The notes beneath the pieces were generated by a model. The model did not search any database, had not been told where the DNA came from, and saw only the letters and a list, made by a program, of their open reading frames with translations. From Candidatus Melainabacteria bacterium (GTDB taxonomy: Bacteria; Cyanobacteriota; Vampirovibrionia; Obscuribacterales; Obscuribacteraceae): a DNA stretch of 54,072 bases. A program made the position numbers and the translations under genes. The stretch covers positions 1 through 54,072 of the forward strand of contig PLZS01000106.1 in NCBI GenBank assembly GCA_003153555.1, in the 5' to 3' direction. Shown piece after piece: positions 1 to 8,240 of the stretch (the stretch's first letter is position 1; the number at the start of each line of letters is the position of its first letter).

Positions 1-2
1 CC

Positions 3-2198
3 ACTTGGACCGAACAAGACGGCACGGTGCTGCCGTTTGGATTCCTGGCGCGCACGCACTTGCCCGTAACGATTCCGATGGGCAGGCTACCGAACAAAAA
101 CATGTTCATCGTAGCTCCGTCTGGTTCAGGTAAAACCACTTTGATGAGAGCTGTAATCAAGGCTTTGCTTGCCAAACCTTGCGTGATCATCGCTCTTGAA
201 GCTAAAGCCAACGACCCTAACCTCGATGAAAGACGTGAAGGTTTCAAATATACAATCTTGCCTGAAGCTGAACATGCCGGTTTCGACACGCTCTACTTCA
301 ACCCATTAGACGCAAATTCAATTCACTGGAATCCTATCGATCTCTCAGCTGTCGAATTCGCGTCGTCAATTGTTCAAGACGTAAACTCCCTGCCACCAGA
401 AGAACAACATTGGGCAGAACGAGATCACGGTTACATCTATGGTTTGACACAACTTCTCAAATGGGGCGCCATCTCGGTTTCCAGCGAAGACGAGAATGGT
501 CAAGCTGCAGAAGTGACACCACTGCCATGCAACCCACGTGGTTTGATGCGCCTGGTCAACAATCGTCGGAACATCGTTGAATCACTACGTCGTTTGAAGA
601 ATAATCCTGAAGTCGACTCATCTGAATTGAGCGAGCTGACGCAGATGTTGTCCTCGATCATCCGCACGGATACAGATTGGGACAAAAATATCCAGGGCGT
701 TCGCGGTCGTTTGAGGATGTTCAAGAACCCTGGCGTTCTGCGAGTTACCGAACAATCGAACGTTGACATCAAAGCTTCCATGCACCACCCCACAGTGCTG
801 ATCTTCGGTGCTCCAGCATCGTTAGGTCCAGACGCTGAATCGTTGGCGGCATGCTTCGTCTATCAACTGCAACAAGCGTTGCACACCAGATACGGTACAA
901 AATCAGTACTTCCATTGTTTGCGTTCTTTGATGAATATCAAACATTGAACATCGACTTGGCAGGCAGATTGTCAGCCATCGTCCGTGGTGCTAACGGCGG
1001 ACTGACAGTTATCTTGCAGAACATCTCGCAAATCAGCGGCGGCGGCGGTAGCAGTAAGGATGCGGCCGGCAGCGGGTCTGGCGGATCGGAAATCAAAACA
1101 ATCTTCTCCAACTCAGCGGTTCGTGTTTGCTTGCACAACGCAGACGAAACTACAGCGGCCTTCTTCTCCCAAGAAATTGGCAAACATGCTGTCGTAGTTC
1201 CAGGTATTTCGGATCACTATATGGCGACTGGTTTCGGTATTTTCCCGACCAGCTGGAACAGAATTCACTCACAACAAGTTGTAGCGCGAGTCGATACAGA
1301 CTCAATCAAACGGATGGAAAAGCACCACGCTCTTGTTTATCTGGCTCCAGCCGGTGACCCTGAGTTTGGTGAAGTCAAGCCACTTATGGTTGACTTGCGC
1401 GGTATTGAAGAAATCGCCAGACTCCACTTGCTCCACAATGTGTCGAGCAGAAAGCCGACTCCGGGTGGGGATATAGGCGGCGAACCAATGCCAGACATGA
1501 CACCACCACCAGAGTTCACGATGGGCGAAATGCCAGGTATGGCCGCCGCTCAAGCTGCAAATGGAATTGCGCAATCATTGCCACCATTCCCAGGCGCACC
1601 TGCGACACCACCACCAATGCCATCATTTGCCACTCCGGGAGCATCAGCTGCACCTGCAGCCGGAAACGGCGGACGCATCTGTCCAACTTGCAACAAGGCA
1701 GCCGGCAAAGGTAAGTTCTGTATCGAATGCGGACAGTTCATTGGACCAGCTCAAGGTGCGAGTGCACCACAACCACAGGTTGAACTTGGAACTTCGGCAA
1801 TTGTGCTCAATCAGCCAGCTCAACAAACAATCTCGGTACCTCAAGCAGCTCCGCAACCAGTTGCTGCAGGCGTAGGACAATATGCCGTTCCTGCTGGAGT
1901 TCCTGCTATGCCTGGATTTGCTGCACCAGCAATGACGACTGCTGAAATTCCGCAACGCCCGACAGCTCCAGTGCGCAAACCATCACCGTTCCAAAGTCCA
2001 TCACAAATTGCAGAAGCCGCACAACAAGCGCTGTCTGGCTCCGCCTATCAACAACCTGGTGTTCAGCCCGGAGTAATTCAAGGTGGTCAACGTCAACCAA
2101 TGACGAGCTTCAACCTCGACCCATCGCGTTTGGGATACACACCACAACAGCCACAACAAGAGAAGAAGGGCGGCGCTAAGCCGAGCGTCGAATTCTAA
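3..2198 (+). CDS. VirD4/TraG-like P-loop ATPase with C-terminal zinc ribbon (5' partial)
   Basis: This is an ATPase of the HerA/VirD4-TraG superfamily, which couples or pumps DNA in conjugation and type IV secretion. The frame is open from base 3 with sensible residues (TWTEQDGT) before the first possible start, GTG at 27, so the true N-terminus lies outside the window. Numbering from that GTG, Walker A is APSGSGKTT at residues 30-38. A Walker B-like FAFFDEYQ sits near 300 and is followed by a long helix and the ILQNISQ strand. A Gly/Ser-rich insertion lies near 337-355. The last 230 residues are Pro/Gln/Ala-rich and carry a two-pair cysteine ribbon (CPTC...CIEC, about 551-568), a shape typical of a partner-binding tail. 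The replication-relaxation gene downstream supports a mobile-element setting. An FtsK/HerA-type translocase not tied to conjugation is the main alternative. Family confidence is good; the exact role is uncertain. Confidence 0.78.
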   Translation, partial: TWTEQDGTVLPFGFLARTHLPVTIPMGRLPNKNMFIVAPSGSGKTTLMRAVIKALLAKPCVIIALEAKANDPNLDERREGFKYTILPEAEHAGFDTLYFNPLDANSIHWNPIDLSAVEFASSIVQDVNSLPPEEQHWAERDHGYIYGLTQLLKWGAISVSSEDENGQAAEVTPLPCNPRGLMRLVNNRRNIVESLRRLKNNPEVDSSELSELTQMLSSIIRTDTDWDKNIQGVRGRLRMFKNPGVLRVTEQSNVDIKASMHHPTVLIFGAPASLGPDAESLAACFVYQLQQALHTRYGTKSVLPLFAFFDEYQTLNIDLAGRLSAIVRGANGGLTVILQNISQISGGGGSSKDAAGSGSGGSEIKTIFSNSAVRVCLHNADETTAAFFSQEIGKHAVVVPGISDHYMATGFGIFPTSWNRIHSQQVVARVDTDSIKRMEKHHALVYLAPAGDPEFGEVKPLMVDLRGIEEIARLHLLHNVSSRKPTPGGDIGGEPMPDMTPPPEFTMGEMPGMAAAQAANGIAQSLPPFPGAPATPPPMPSFATPGASAAPAAGNGGRICPTCNKAAGKGKFCIECGQFIGPAQGASAPQPQVELGTSAIVLNQPAQQTISVPQAAPQPVAAGVGQYAVPAGVPAMPGFAAPAMTTAEIPQRPTAPVRKPSPFQSPSQIAEAAQQALSGSAYQQPGVQPGVIQGGQRQPMTSFNLDPSRLGYTPQQPQQEKKGGAKPSVEF

Positions 2199-2592
2199 TT
2201 CGAATGCGAGTGAAGTTCTAAATCGTAGAAAATGGAGCGCGGATTTTCAATCCGCCCCGAGAACAAAAGTCCCGCATGCGGTTATGGGCGGGTAAAATAC
2301 CCGCGCCATTTCGGCTAAATCAGCTGCTCAGATGCACTGTTCTGCAAACGTAGATTGGACGGCTGTCATGGGGATGTCCGACTAAGCGAGCGTCCACTGT
2401 CTGGTAATGAACCTCATAGGATCCGCAACTGGTGCGGGTTCGTAAAGATCAGAAAATCATTTTGGATAATTCCGATATATTCGGTTTGTTCGCGGATTGT
2501 TGCATTACAATTTAATTGTGGGGTAGTAAATCGGCAAGGCTGACTTGTCAACCTTTTCACCCTCGACATGCATCTCCAGGGATCCCTGCCTT
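2199..2592. other. Intergenic region with two short hairpins
   Basis: No convincing gene is visible here. Two perfect 7-bp hairpins lie close together: 2239-2255 (GCGGATT, loop TTC, AATCCGC) and 2288-2304 (GCGGGTA, loop AAA, TACCCGC). Neither is followed by a T-run, so intrinsic termination is doubtful. They may be an RNA processing or regulatory structure at the end of the ATPase transcript. The right end is AT-rich and holds the palindrome at 2507-2519. Confidence 0.4.
2507..2519. promoter_or_regulatory. Palindrome ACAATT-T-AATTGT, possible operator
   Basis: This is a perfect 6-bp inverted repeat around a single T. It overlaps a TACAAT hexamer (2506-2511) that could serve as a -10 box for the replication-relaxation gene. 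No -35 with good spacing is visible. Autoregulation by the winged-helix protein encoded just downstream would be plausible but is inference. Confidence 0.3.
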
Positions 2593-3414
2593 ATGGATAG
2601 ACTCGCCAAGCCCAAACCCAAGAAGAAGAGTTTGGTGCTCATGCAGCGGGACATTTGGGCGTTGGTTCAGCTTTACCTGCACCGAACAGTAGCGTCCAGT
2701 CAACTCGCCAAGCTCTGCTTTCCGGACATAAGTTATGAGACGGCCAGGAAACGACTGCGTCGTTTGCAACAAGCCGGGTTCACCGGGTCGACATCAAGTG
2801 GGCGAATGGAAGGGCGCGGGCGTCCGGAGTTGATCTATTTCCTCACCACCGCGGGTGCCAAGGCGTTGGAGCAAAATCGAGGGATATCATGGGAATCGAT
2901 TCCGACAGGACCTCCACACACTTATCACAAAGAACACTTTCTTCGCCTTGTCGATGTTCGGCTGGCCATGGAAGACGCAGAGAATAAGAGTCTTTTGCTT
3001 GATTTAGAGTTCACTACAGGGCGGGAATTTTGGAAAGAATTGGCTGGCGATTTGACTAATTTGGAAGAGCAAGCCGACGCCACTATTTCTTTTCGTTATC
3101 CGGGGCTGGAGCCAATCAAAGTGTTGTTGGAAATCGACACGGGGAACTTCAGACAGACCAGGCATTGGGAGCCGAAAATAAAAGCATTCTTGAAAACAGG
3201 TTTTCCGATTTGGGTTGTCACCGGCAGTGCTCCACGCATCGCCACACTGCGTAAATGGACTCAGCCTTTGCTCGATGAGGCGGGAGTTGGACCGGGAAAA
3301 TGCGTCTTCACTGTGTACGAAGAACTTGTTGATAGAGGTATTTTCGGTTCAACCTGGCAGCGCACCGATGGCAGTATCACCGATTTGCGTCCAAAGCTAT
3401 CCGACAGAGCCTGA
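2593..3414 (+). CDS. Replication-relaxation family protein
   Basis: This resembles the Replic_Relax family, winged-helix DNA-binding proteins found on plasmids and integrative elements and linked to plasmid replication or DNA processing. Residues about 15-95 form a helix-rich segment (QRDIWALVQLYLHRTV, then SYETARKRLRRLQQAGF) that reads as a winged helix. It is followed by a GRGRPELIYFLTTAGAKAL wing/strand typical of the family. The C-terminal half (FRYPGLEPIKVLLEIDTGN..., FPIWVVTGSAPRIATLRKW) has an alternating strand-helix pattern resembling a nuclease-like fold. I chose ATG 2593, which has an AGGGA ribosome site about 10 bases upstream. A TTG at 2545 is in frame and would add 16 residues. 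It sits between the transfer-type ATPase and the primase-like gene, consistent with a mobile-element module. Confidence 0.68.
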   Translation: MDRLAKPKPKKKSLVLMQRDIWALVQLYLHRTVASSQLAKLCFPDISYETARKRLRRLQQAGFTGSTSSGRMEGRGRPELIYFLTTAGAKALEQNRGISWESIPTGPPHTYHKEHFLRLVDVRLAMEDAENKSLLLDLEFTTGREFWKELAGDLTNLEEQADATISFRYPGLEPIKVLLEIDTGNFRQTRHWEPKIKAFLKTGFPIWVVTGSAPRIATLRKWTQPLLDEAGVGPGKCVFTVYEELVDRGIFGSTWQRTDGSITDLRPKLSDRA

Positions 3415-3743
3415 GCTCTTAGCCAGTCTTTGATCCGACTGGATCTGCTTTGCATATGCACCATGTATCGAATTCGTCGAAATGGTCATGTATGATGAAA
3501 TTTAGCTTGAACAATACGAGCACTTGGCCTACGATCATGGGGATGCCTTTGCATCACCGGCTGTGGTGCCAGAATCAAATCCGATAATTCCTAGAAAGAA
3601 CGGCAACCATCAATACTTCTGAAAATAACGTAGATGCGTCTTTTGCCGCGCCTGCATCGACGTTTGCAGGTCAGTTTCTCGCTTTATTCTCAGCTCGCGG
3701 AGACAGCCTGATCCGAAATGCGGAAGCCGGTTCGTGGCGTCGG
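3415..3743. other. Region with unassigned protein-like frames upstream of the primase-like gene
   Basis: No ORF of normal form is present, but the stretch is not simple intergenic DNA. The downstream gene's frame stays open from 3588 to its ATG at 3744 and encodes a folded-looking peptide that includes FAGQFLALFSARGDSLIR. In the neighbouring frame, bases about 3506-3617 encode a protein-like string containing ASPAVVPESNPIIPRKNGN before a stop. This looks like the damaged or unusually started 5' end of the next gene. Confidence 0.45.
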
Positions 3744-4760
3744 ATGAGCCAGTTCCATGTTTTAACGGACGATGAGATAATCTCCGCTTTGTCTGAGACT
3801 TCAAACGTTATCCGCGCTGTTTCATTCGACCGAAAGACTAATTATGCCGCAATCGCTATTCCGGCCGATTCGCCATATCTTGAGTTGACAGAGTTTAGGC
3901 GTCTGATTGACTTGTTGAACAGTCTGGGATTGAAACCGAGAATATATAAAGCCTCTGGGTCTGAAGATGTGCAGTTGTTTCTATTCCTCACTGACGAAAT
4001 GAAATCTGATTTGGTTAGTGAATCCTTGTCAAAAGTTCTTTCGTGGAACGGCTTCTTCCTTAGACCAGACAAGCTTGTCGCTTATCCTTCGGATGCTGCA
4101 CTGCCATTGCCTTTACAGCGCGGCTTCGCTTGGTTGAACGACGACCTGCAACCAATCGTCAGTCGAATGGAGATCGCTCTTGATTCTGCACTGGCATTAT
4201 TCTGTTCTGAGGCATCGCGATATGCTACAGATTTTGAGCGCGTTATAGATGGCGCGAATCTGTTGCCTAGTGCCTCTCTTACGGATGCCGAGTTCTGGGG
4301 AGTTAGTCCTCGGTCTGATGAAACGGCAAGTGACGAGTCTCAAATATTGGAAGAGATTTTAGAAGAGACTTCGGGATTTAGTTTCGCTTGTGCGATGCCT
4401 GAAGACCAGCCTGAGACCAAATCTTCTGGTTCCTTGAACGCGTTTCCATTGTGGTTGGTTCAAGAAGACTTGACCGTCGAAGTCTTTCCAATTCCTGCAG
4501 AACAAGAAGTGATCGAAGAGATGCTTCTCGATGAATGTGCAGACGATTTGGAGCAGCAGGCTTTAGTTGTGCAGGGTCAGACTAACGCAGATGAACAATG
4601 GCCTCGCCAGACCTCTCAGCTGTTGCTTGTCACCAATGAACGCCCGGCGGATCTGCAGCTCGATCTCTTTTCGGCTAGAAAAAATTCCAACAAGGCCGAG
4701 CTGCCACGTTCTCGCAGAAGAAGACAACCCTCTGACGATAAACCTAAACCGGAAGAGTAA
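3744..4760 (+). CDS. Degenerate archaeo-eukaryotic-primase-like protein
   Basis: The layout resembles the AEP primase domain seen in TOTE-type and plasmid-associated proteins: a FLxLFxxRxD lead-in (encoded just upstream of the listed ATG), a core strand RAVSFDRKTNYAAIAI, a LGLKPRIYKASGSEDVQLFLFL strand pair, then VAYPSDAALPLPLQRGFAWLND. That last segment matches the place where the family has a phrase ending in LPLQ. In active primases the core strand carries DxD and the next strand an HxW/HLW; here they read SFD and VQLFL, so catalysis is probably lost. The second half is acidic and poorly structured, ending in a basic RSRRRRQ tail. The true N-terminus is probably upstream of this ATG. The family call is by eye and moderate; the position after an ATPase and a relaxation protein supports a replication role. 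Confidence 0.5.
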   Translation: MSQFHVLTDDEIISALSETSNVIRAVSFDRKTNYAAIAIPADSPYLELTEFRRLIDLLNSLGLKPRIYKASGSEDVQLFLFLTDEMKSDLVSESLSKVLSWNGFFLRPDKLVAYPSDAALPLPLQRGFAWLNDDLQPIVSRMEIALDSALALFCSEASRYATDFERVIDGANLLPSASLTDAEFWGVSPRSDETASDESQILEEILEETSGFSFACAMPEDQPETKSSGSLNAFPLWLVQEDLTVEVFPIPAEQEVIEEMLLDECADDLEQQALVVQGQTNADEQWPRQTSQLLLVTNERPADLQLDLFSARKNSNKAELPRSRRRRQPSDDKPKPEE

Positions 4761-4862
4761 ACCACGCTTCTTTGGCTGGGTTACGAGCGATATCTTGACA
4801 ATGTCCGGCTTGACCGCGATAATTTACCCACTTACCACCCACCACACTATCGTTGAGTGCTT

Positions 4863-5981
4863 ATGAATTCTTGCTACCAGCCGAGTAAGGCTGCCGCGAG
4901 TGGCAAAAATATTCGCAAATGGATCATTCCTCTTGCTGGCATCGCGTTGTTGGCGGTGTTTATCACCAATTTACTTTACGATGTCGAATTCGACGACCAG
5001 GACGTGACGACGAAAGGACTGGGGATATTTCTTTGGTCCAAACCGATCATTACCACGGCAAGCGCTGAAGATGCACGCGCCCCCTTGTTTGCCAATGGCG
5101 TCCAGAGCGTCGATCCGACCTTTATTCGCCAGGGTGCTTTGTGCGATTGCAATTTTCTTGCCACAGTGGCTTCGTTCATCAACCAACCGAGCGGTCGCAG
5201 AAAACTAGTCGACATGATCAAGACTGAAACTGATGGTGGCTATACTGTCACCTTCCCGGGTGCCGTCGTCGAACCGGTTAAAATTGCCGCCTTAAGTCCC
5301 GTTGAACTGAGTTTGTACGCGCATGCCCGGAACAAGGATGGCACTACAGCGGGGCTTTGGTTGCCAGTTTTAGAGAAAGCGTATGGTGCATATAGAATCG
5401 CGCACCAAGATCTTGGTGCACATGCGTGGCGGTGTCTCAAGCACGGAGTCTTTGAGGCTCGTTGGACATCCACACCGATGTATCCTGGACTTGGAGCCAG
5501 TTTTGGTTCGAAGGATAATCTCGCTGCTTCACTTTTAACAGGACATCCAGTCACTGAATTCGCCACGGCAGATTTTGAACTTGGTGAATTTGGATTGGGC
5601 AAACGATATGCAACGTCGAGACAAGTAATCAGTTGGTTCCGCAGAGCCAAGATGTTAGACACTTTCCTGAATGAGCAACATGGTTCCTTACTTGATGTTA
5701 GTGCGGGAAAAGCAATAGCGACTGCGACAACCGAACAATCAACGAACTGCGAAAAGGTCGGTTTGAGAAATCGACATGCGTATTCTGTTACGGGTTACGA
5801 CTGCGTCAAAAAGCAAATCTATTTATATGATCCTTACGGAAATACGGACTACGACTCGAATACCGGTGCCGTAGTAAAAAGGTCTGGTCATTTTATTTTG
5901 ACATTGCAAGAGTTCAATAAGTATTTTAGTCATCTAAATGTAGAACGCACAAATCCCAAAGTTAGCCTAGCGTCTATCTGA
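4863..5981 (+). CDS. Membrane-anchored calpain-like (C2) cysteine peptidase
   Basis: The calpain core is recognisable. IRQGALCDCNFLATVAS matches the family QGxxGDCWxLAAxAS pattern, with the nucleophile Cys near residue 95. NRHAYSVTGYD supplies the catalytic His near 304, and LYDPYGN supplies the Asn near 326. The fold is compact, 372 residues in all, with no calcium-binding penta-EF-hand domain. A single hydrophobic segment at about 19-41, preceded by basic residues, suggests an N-terminal anchor with the peptidase outside the cytoplasm. The usual Gly before DC is replaced by Cys (LCDC), and the Trp after the nucleophile is Asn. I chose ATG 4863; a GTG two codons earlier is also possible. It is a single gene with no obvious inhibitor or target nearby. 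Family confidence is good; the substrate is unknown. Confidence 0.75.
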   Translation: MNSCYQPSKAAASGKNIRKWIIPLAGIALLAVFITNLLYDVEFDDQDVTTKGLGIFLWSKPIITTASAEDARAPLFANGVQSVDPTFIRQGALCDCNFLATVASFINQPSGRRKLVDMIKTETDGGYTVTFPGAVVEPVKIAALSPVELSLYAHARNKDGTTAGLWLPVLEKAYGAYRIAHQDLGAHAWRCLKHGVFEARWTSTPMYPGLGASFGSKDNLAASLLTGHPVTEFATADFELGEFGLGKRYATSRQVISWFRRAKMLDTFLNEQHGSLLDVSAGKAIATATTEQSTNCEKVGLRNRHAYSVTGYDCVKKQIYLYDPYGNTDYDSNTGAVVKRSGHFILTLQEFNKYFSHLNVERTNPKVSLASI

Positions 5982-6052
5982 TTAGCGACTTTAGGAAGCT
6001 TGCCCACGTCAGGACGCCTGCTTCTTGACCTAGAGCAGAAGTTAGAGGTCGA

Positions 6053-6712
6053 ATGAGAGCAATGACTAATAGAGTTACTAGAATGCTAACAGTAGGAACT
6101 TTATGCCTGATTGCTCTTACGATTTTTAATACATCGATTCGCGCGCAATCCAATGAATCAAAGGTCGGACGTTCGAGTGCTGAGCGTTCGAATACTGAAC
6201 TTTCGAGCGTCGAACCTTCTAATACGGAACGAACCGGTGCAGAACGACCTGGTGCTGAAGGATCCAGTGTGTCCGCGACTAAATCCGAACCACCTGGCGG
6301 CGTTGGACTTTTGATTACATCCGACAAACCGGCTCACTATGTTGTTCAATACGTGCTGCCGGAAATGTCAGCTGCACGAGCAAACATTGCCGTAGGCGAT
6401 GTCGTGTCGGCTGTGGGTGATGTGCCTGTGGAGAGTGTGAAAAATTTGGATGAGTTGGTGGCAAAGATTCGTGGCACTGTCGGCAGCAGTGTTAAATTGA
6501 CGATTTCCAGTGGTGGTAAAACTCGGAATGTAATATTAACGAGAAGCTTGATTCCATCCAAAAAGCAGGTCGTCGACGTCGACTACGGAAGGGAAAAAGC
6601 TGTTTGGTTTTATCAGAGAGAAGATATTGTTCCGTCCGAAATGACTGAGCGGACGGGGATGTATGGCGACCGTTGTGTGCGTGATTTTTTAAGACAGGGC
6701 ATCGGCAGATAG
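6053..6712 (+). CDS. Secreted PDZ-domain protein with pentapeptide-repeat linker
   Basis: The N-terminus is a signal peptide (NRVTRMLTVGTLCLIALTIF...IRA). Next comes a linker of six five-residue units of the form [RLP]-x-x-[ATV]-E (residues about 40-69). A PDZ domain occupies roughly 83-165: VGLLITSDKPAHYVV, then ANIAVGDVVSAVGDVPVESVKNLDELVAKIRG and a closing VKLTISSGGKTRNVIL strand. No protease domain is attached, so it is more likely a scaffold or adaptor in the periplasm or envelope. The start has an AGAGGT ribosome site 3-8 bases upstream. The gene ends against a truncated glyoxalase-fold fragment, so its C-terminus may have been reshaped by a rearrangement. Confidence 0.7.
   Translation: MRAMTNRVTRMLTVGTLCLIALTIFNTSIRAQSNESKVGRSSAERSNTELSSVEPSNTERTGAERPGAEGSSVSATKSEPPGGVGLLITSDKPAHYVVQYVLPEMSAARANIAVGDVVSAVGDVPVESVKNLDELVAKIRGTVGSSVKLTISSGGKTRNVILTRSLIPSKKQVVDVDYGREKAVWFYQREDIVPSEMTERTGMYGDRCVRDFLRQGIGR
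6170..6259 (+). repeat. 15-bp tandem repeat (six units) in the PDZ gene
   Basis: Six imperfect in-frame 15-bp units encode a pentapeptide ending in Glu (RSSAE, RSNTE, LSSVE, PSNTE, RTGAE, RPGAE). The repeat lies between the signal peptide and the PDZ domain and would vary linker length by slippage without breaking the frame. Confidence 0.7.
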
Positions 6713-6747
6713 CGAGTTTAACTATTCCGTCGGCTATTTTTGCCGGA

Positions 6748-7023
6748 TTGTTTAAAAACGGAGATCACCCAATTGGCCTCTTTCAAGGCATGTTCGACAA
6801 AAACATATTAACTTTCAACCCTGGTTGGGACAGCAATGCCCAGAAACTCGCCACTTTCACAGATGTGCGCGAGCTACAACGTCAGTTGAAGGCAACGGGC
6901 GTGAAGCTGCAGACAGAGGCAGACGTGGACACTACGGGCCCAGCAAGTTTCACCGCGGTGGACCCAGACGGAAACATGATTCTCGTCGATCAACACGTTA
7001 ATGCAATTTTGGAACTAAAATAA
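6748..7023 (+). pseudogene. Glyoxalase/VOC-fold protein remnant, N-terminal half missing
   Basis: The peptide reads as the C-terminal half of a vicinal-oxygen-chelate domain: LFKNGDHPIGLFQGMF, then KNILTFNPGWD, a TDVRELQRQLKATGV helix, and GPASFTAVDPDGNMILVDQH, which holds the usual closing strand and metal-ligand region. A full domain is about 125-130 residues; only about 91 remain, and the first beta-alpha unit with its metal ligand is absent. The only available start is a TTG at 6748. The frame remains open further upstream but runs into the end of the PDZ gene without giving family-like sequence. I therefore read it as a truncated remnant, although a short product could still be made. Confidence 0.6.
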
Positions 7024-7140
7024 CTGCGAGGAACCAAATAACTGCGTGCAATAAAAATGACTGCGTGGAACACTGTTCAGATATGGCCGTCCACAGTATT
7101 AGATGCCCGATGGGTCCACTGATCGTGTAAAGCGCTCGAC

Positions 7141-8160
7141 ATGCACAACCATCGACCAAATCTAAGTCTAGTAGTTTTGCTCGCATACATCTTGCAAGCG
7201 CCATCTTTTGCTGCAGCTCCGCCAACCGACTTGCAGCAAGGAATTGCCAGCTATAACGCGTCGGACCATCCGCGCGCCATCTCCCATTTTCAGGCGCATC
7301 TTGCAAAAAATCAAAAAGATGCAGTTGCTCACTATTATTTAGCAAATTCGTTTTTGAAGCTTGATCAAGTGGACGCTGCTTTGGTCGAGTATCGGAAGGC
7401 TTATGACCTATCTTCTCCGGGGCAGCTTCGAACTTACTGTTTAACCGCTATTCAAAAGAGTGAAGCGTCGCGGAGTCAGAATCCTGTTGCCAAAACGCCC
7501 ACCGCCGAAGAAATCGCTGTGTCGAAAACACTCGACAGAATTAAACAGCAGAGCGACATTGTCAAAAGCAATAAAGATCAAATTAGTAATGCTAATGCGA
7601 GTAATCTCAGAGGACGTGGAAAGTACGATGCGATCGCGTTAGAGAATGAACGAGACGCGAAGATTCGCGTATTGCTTCAACCCGACATGATTGACATACA
7701 CGGGAGACAAATTTACTTAGATCACTCCGCTGAGATCGAACAACTAAAAAGGGACTACGCAGCGAGAATTGTGGAAGCCAAACAGCTGGCGGAGAAAGAG
7801 GCGGTTGACCATAAGGCGGCGGTTGCGAAAGATGCGTTGAAGACTGATTCTGAAGTCCAGAACTTGCAAAATCAATTGACTGACACTCGCCGTCTGCCAG
7901 GCACCCCCGCATTGCAAGCAACGGGAACGAATTTCTACACTCGTCAATACGGCGATCCCAGAGGCACAAAAAAGAAGGAAGAACCAATTCAGGACGAACT
8001 TCTTGCCACGCCTGAAAAAATGATTGTTGATTCGCATGCTAAAACTGGGAGTAACAAATATCGCGTCGTCAAAGATCCGTCAGCTGCTGAACAAGATAAG
8101 ATGGATGCCACCACTCCCGGTACCCATTTAAAAGTGAAGGGGAAGTTGATTAGAAAGTAG
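7141..8160 (+). CDS. Secreted TPR protein with coiled-coil C-terminal half
   Basis: Residues 1-25 are a signal peptide (LVVLLAYILQAPSFAAA). Two TPR units follow: LQQGIASYNASDHPRAISHFQAHLAKNQKDA, then VAHYYLANSFLKLDQVDAALVEYRKAYDLSS. The remainder (about 110-339) is charged and helical, with long runs such as IEQLKRDYAARIVEAKQLAEKEAVDHKAAVAKDAL that suggest a coiled coil, ending in a basic tail. TPRs are protein-protein interaction modules; here the protein would act outside the cytoplasm. No catalytic motif is visible. It is one of several exported TPR proteins in the window. Confidence 0.65.
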   Translation: MHNHRPNLSLVVLLAYILQAPSFAAAPPTDLQQGIASYNASDHPRAISHFQAHLAKNQKDAVAHYYLANSFLKLDQVDAALVEYRKAYDLSSPGQLRTYCLTAIQKSEASRSQNPVAKTPTAEEIAVSKTLDRIKQQSDIVKSNKDQISNANASNLRGRGKYDAIALENERDAKIRVLLQPDMIDIHGRQIYLDHSAEIEQLKRDYAARIVEAKQLAEKEAVDHKAAVAKDALKTDSEVQNLQNQLTDTRRLPGTPALQATGTNFYTRQYGDPRGTKKKEEPIQDELLATPEKMIVDSHAKTGSNKYRVVKDPSAAEQDKMDATTPGTHLKVKGKLIRK

Positions 8161-8240
8161 CGATGCCGATGGTTGCGTAGCGTTTCAAAGTCTGCCGTTT
8201 TGTTCGAATCAAACGTGATGGAGAAAAGAGAGTTGTTACT

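Noticed and set aside
500..793. Antisense ORFs over the P-loop ATPase and over the other long genes
   Set aside because: They mirror codon structure of the real genes, lack ribosome sites and have no protein-like composition.
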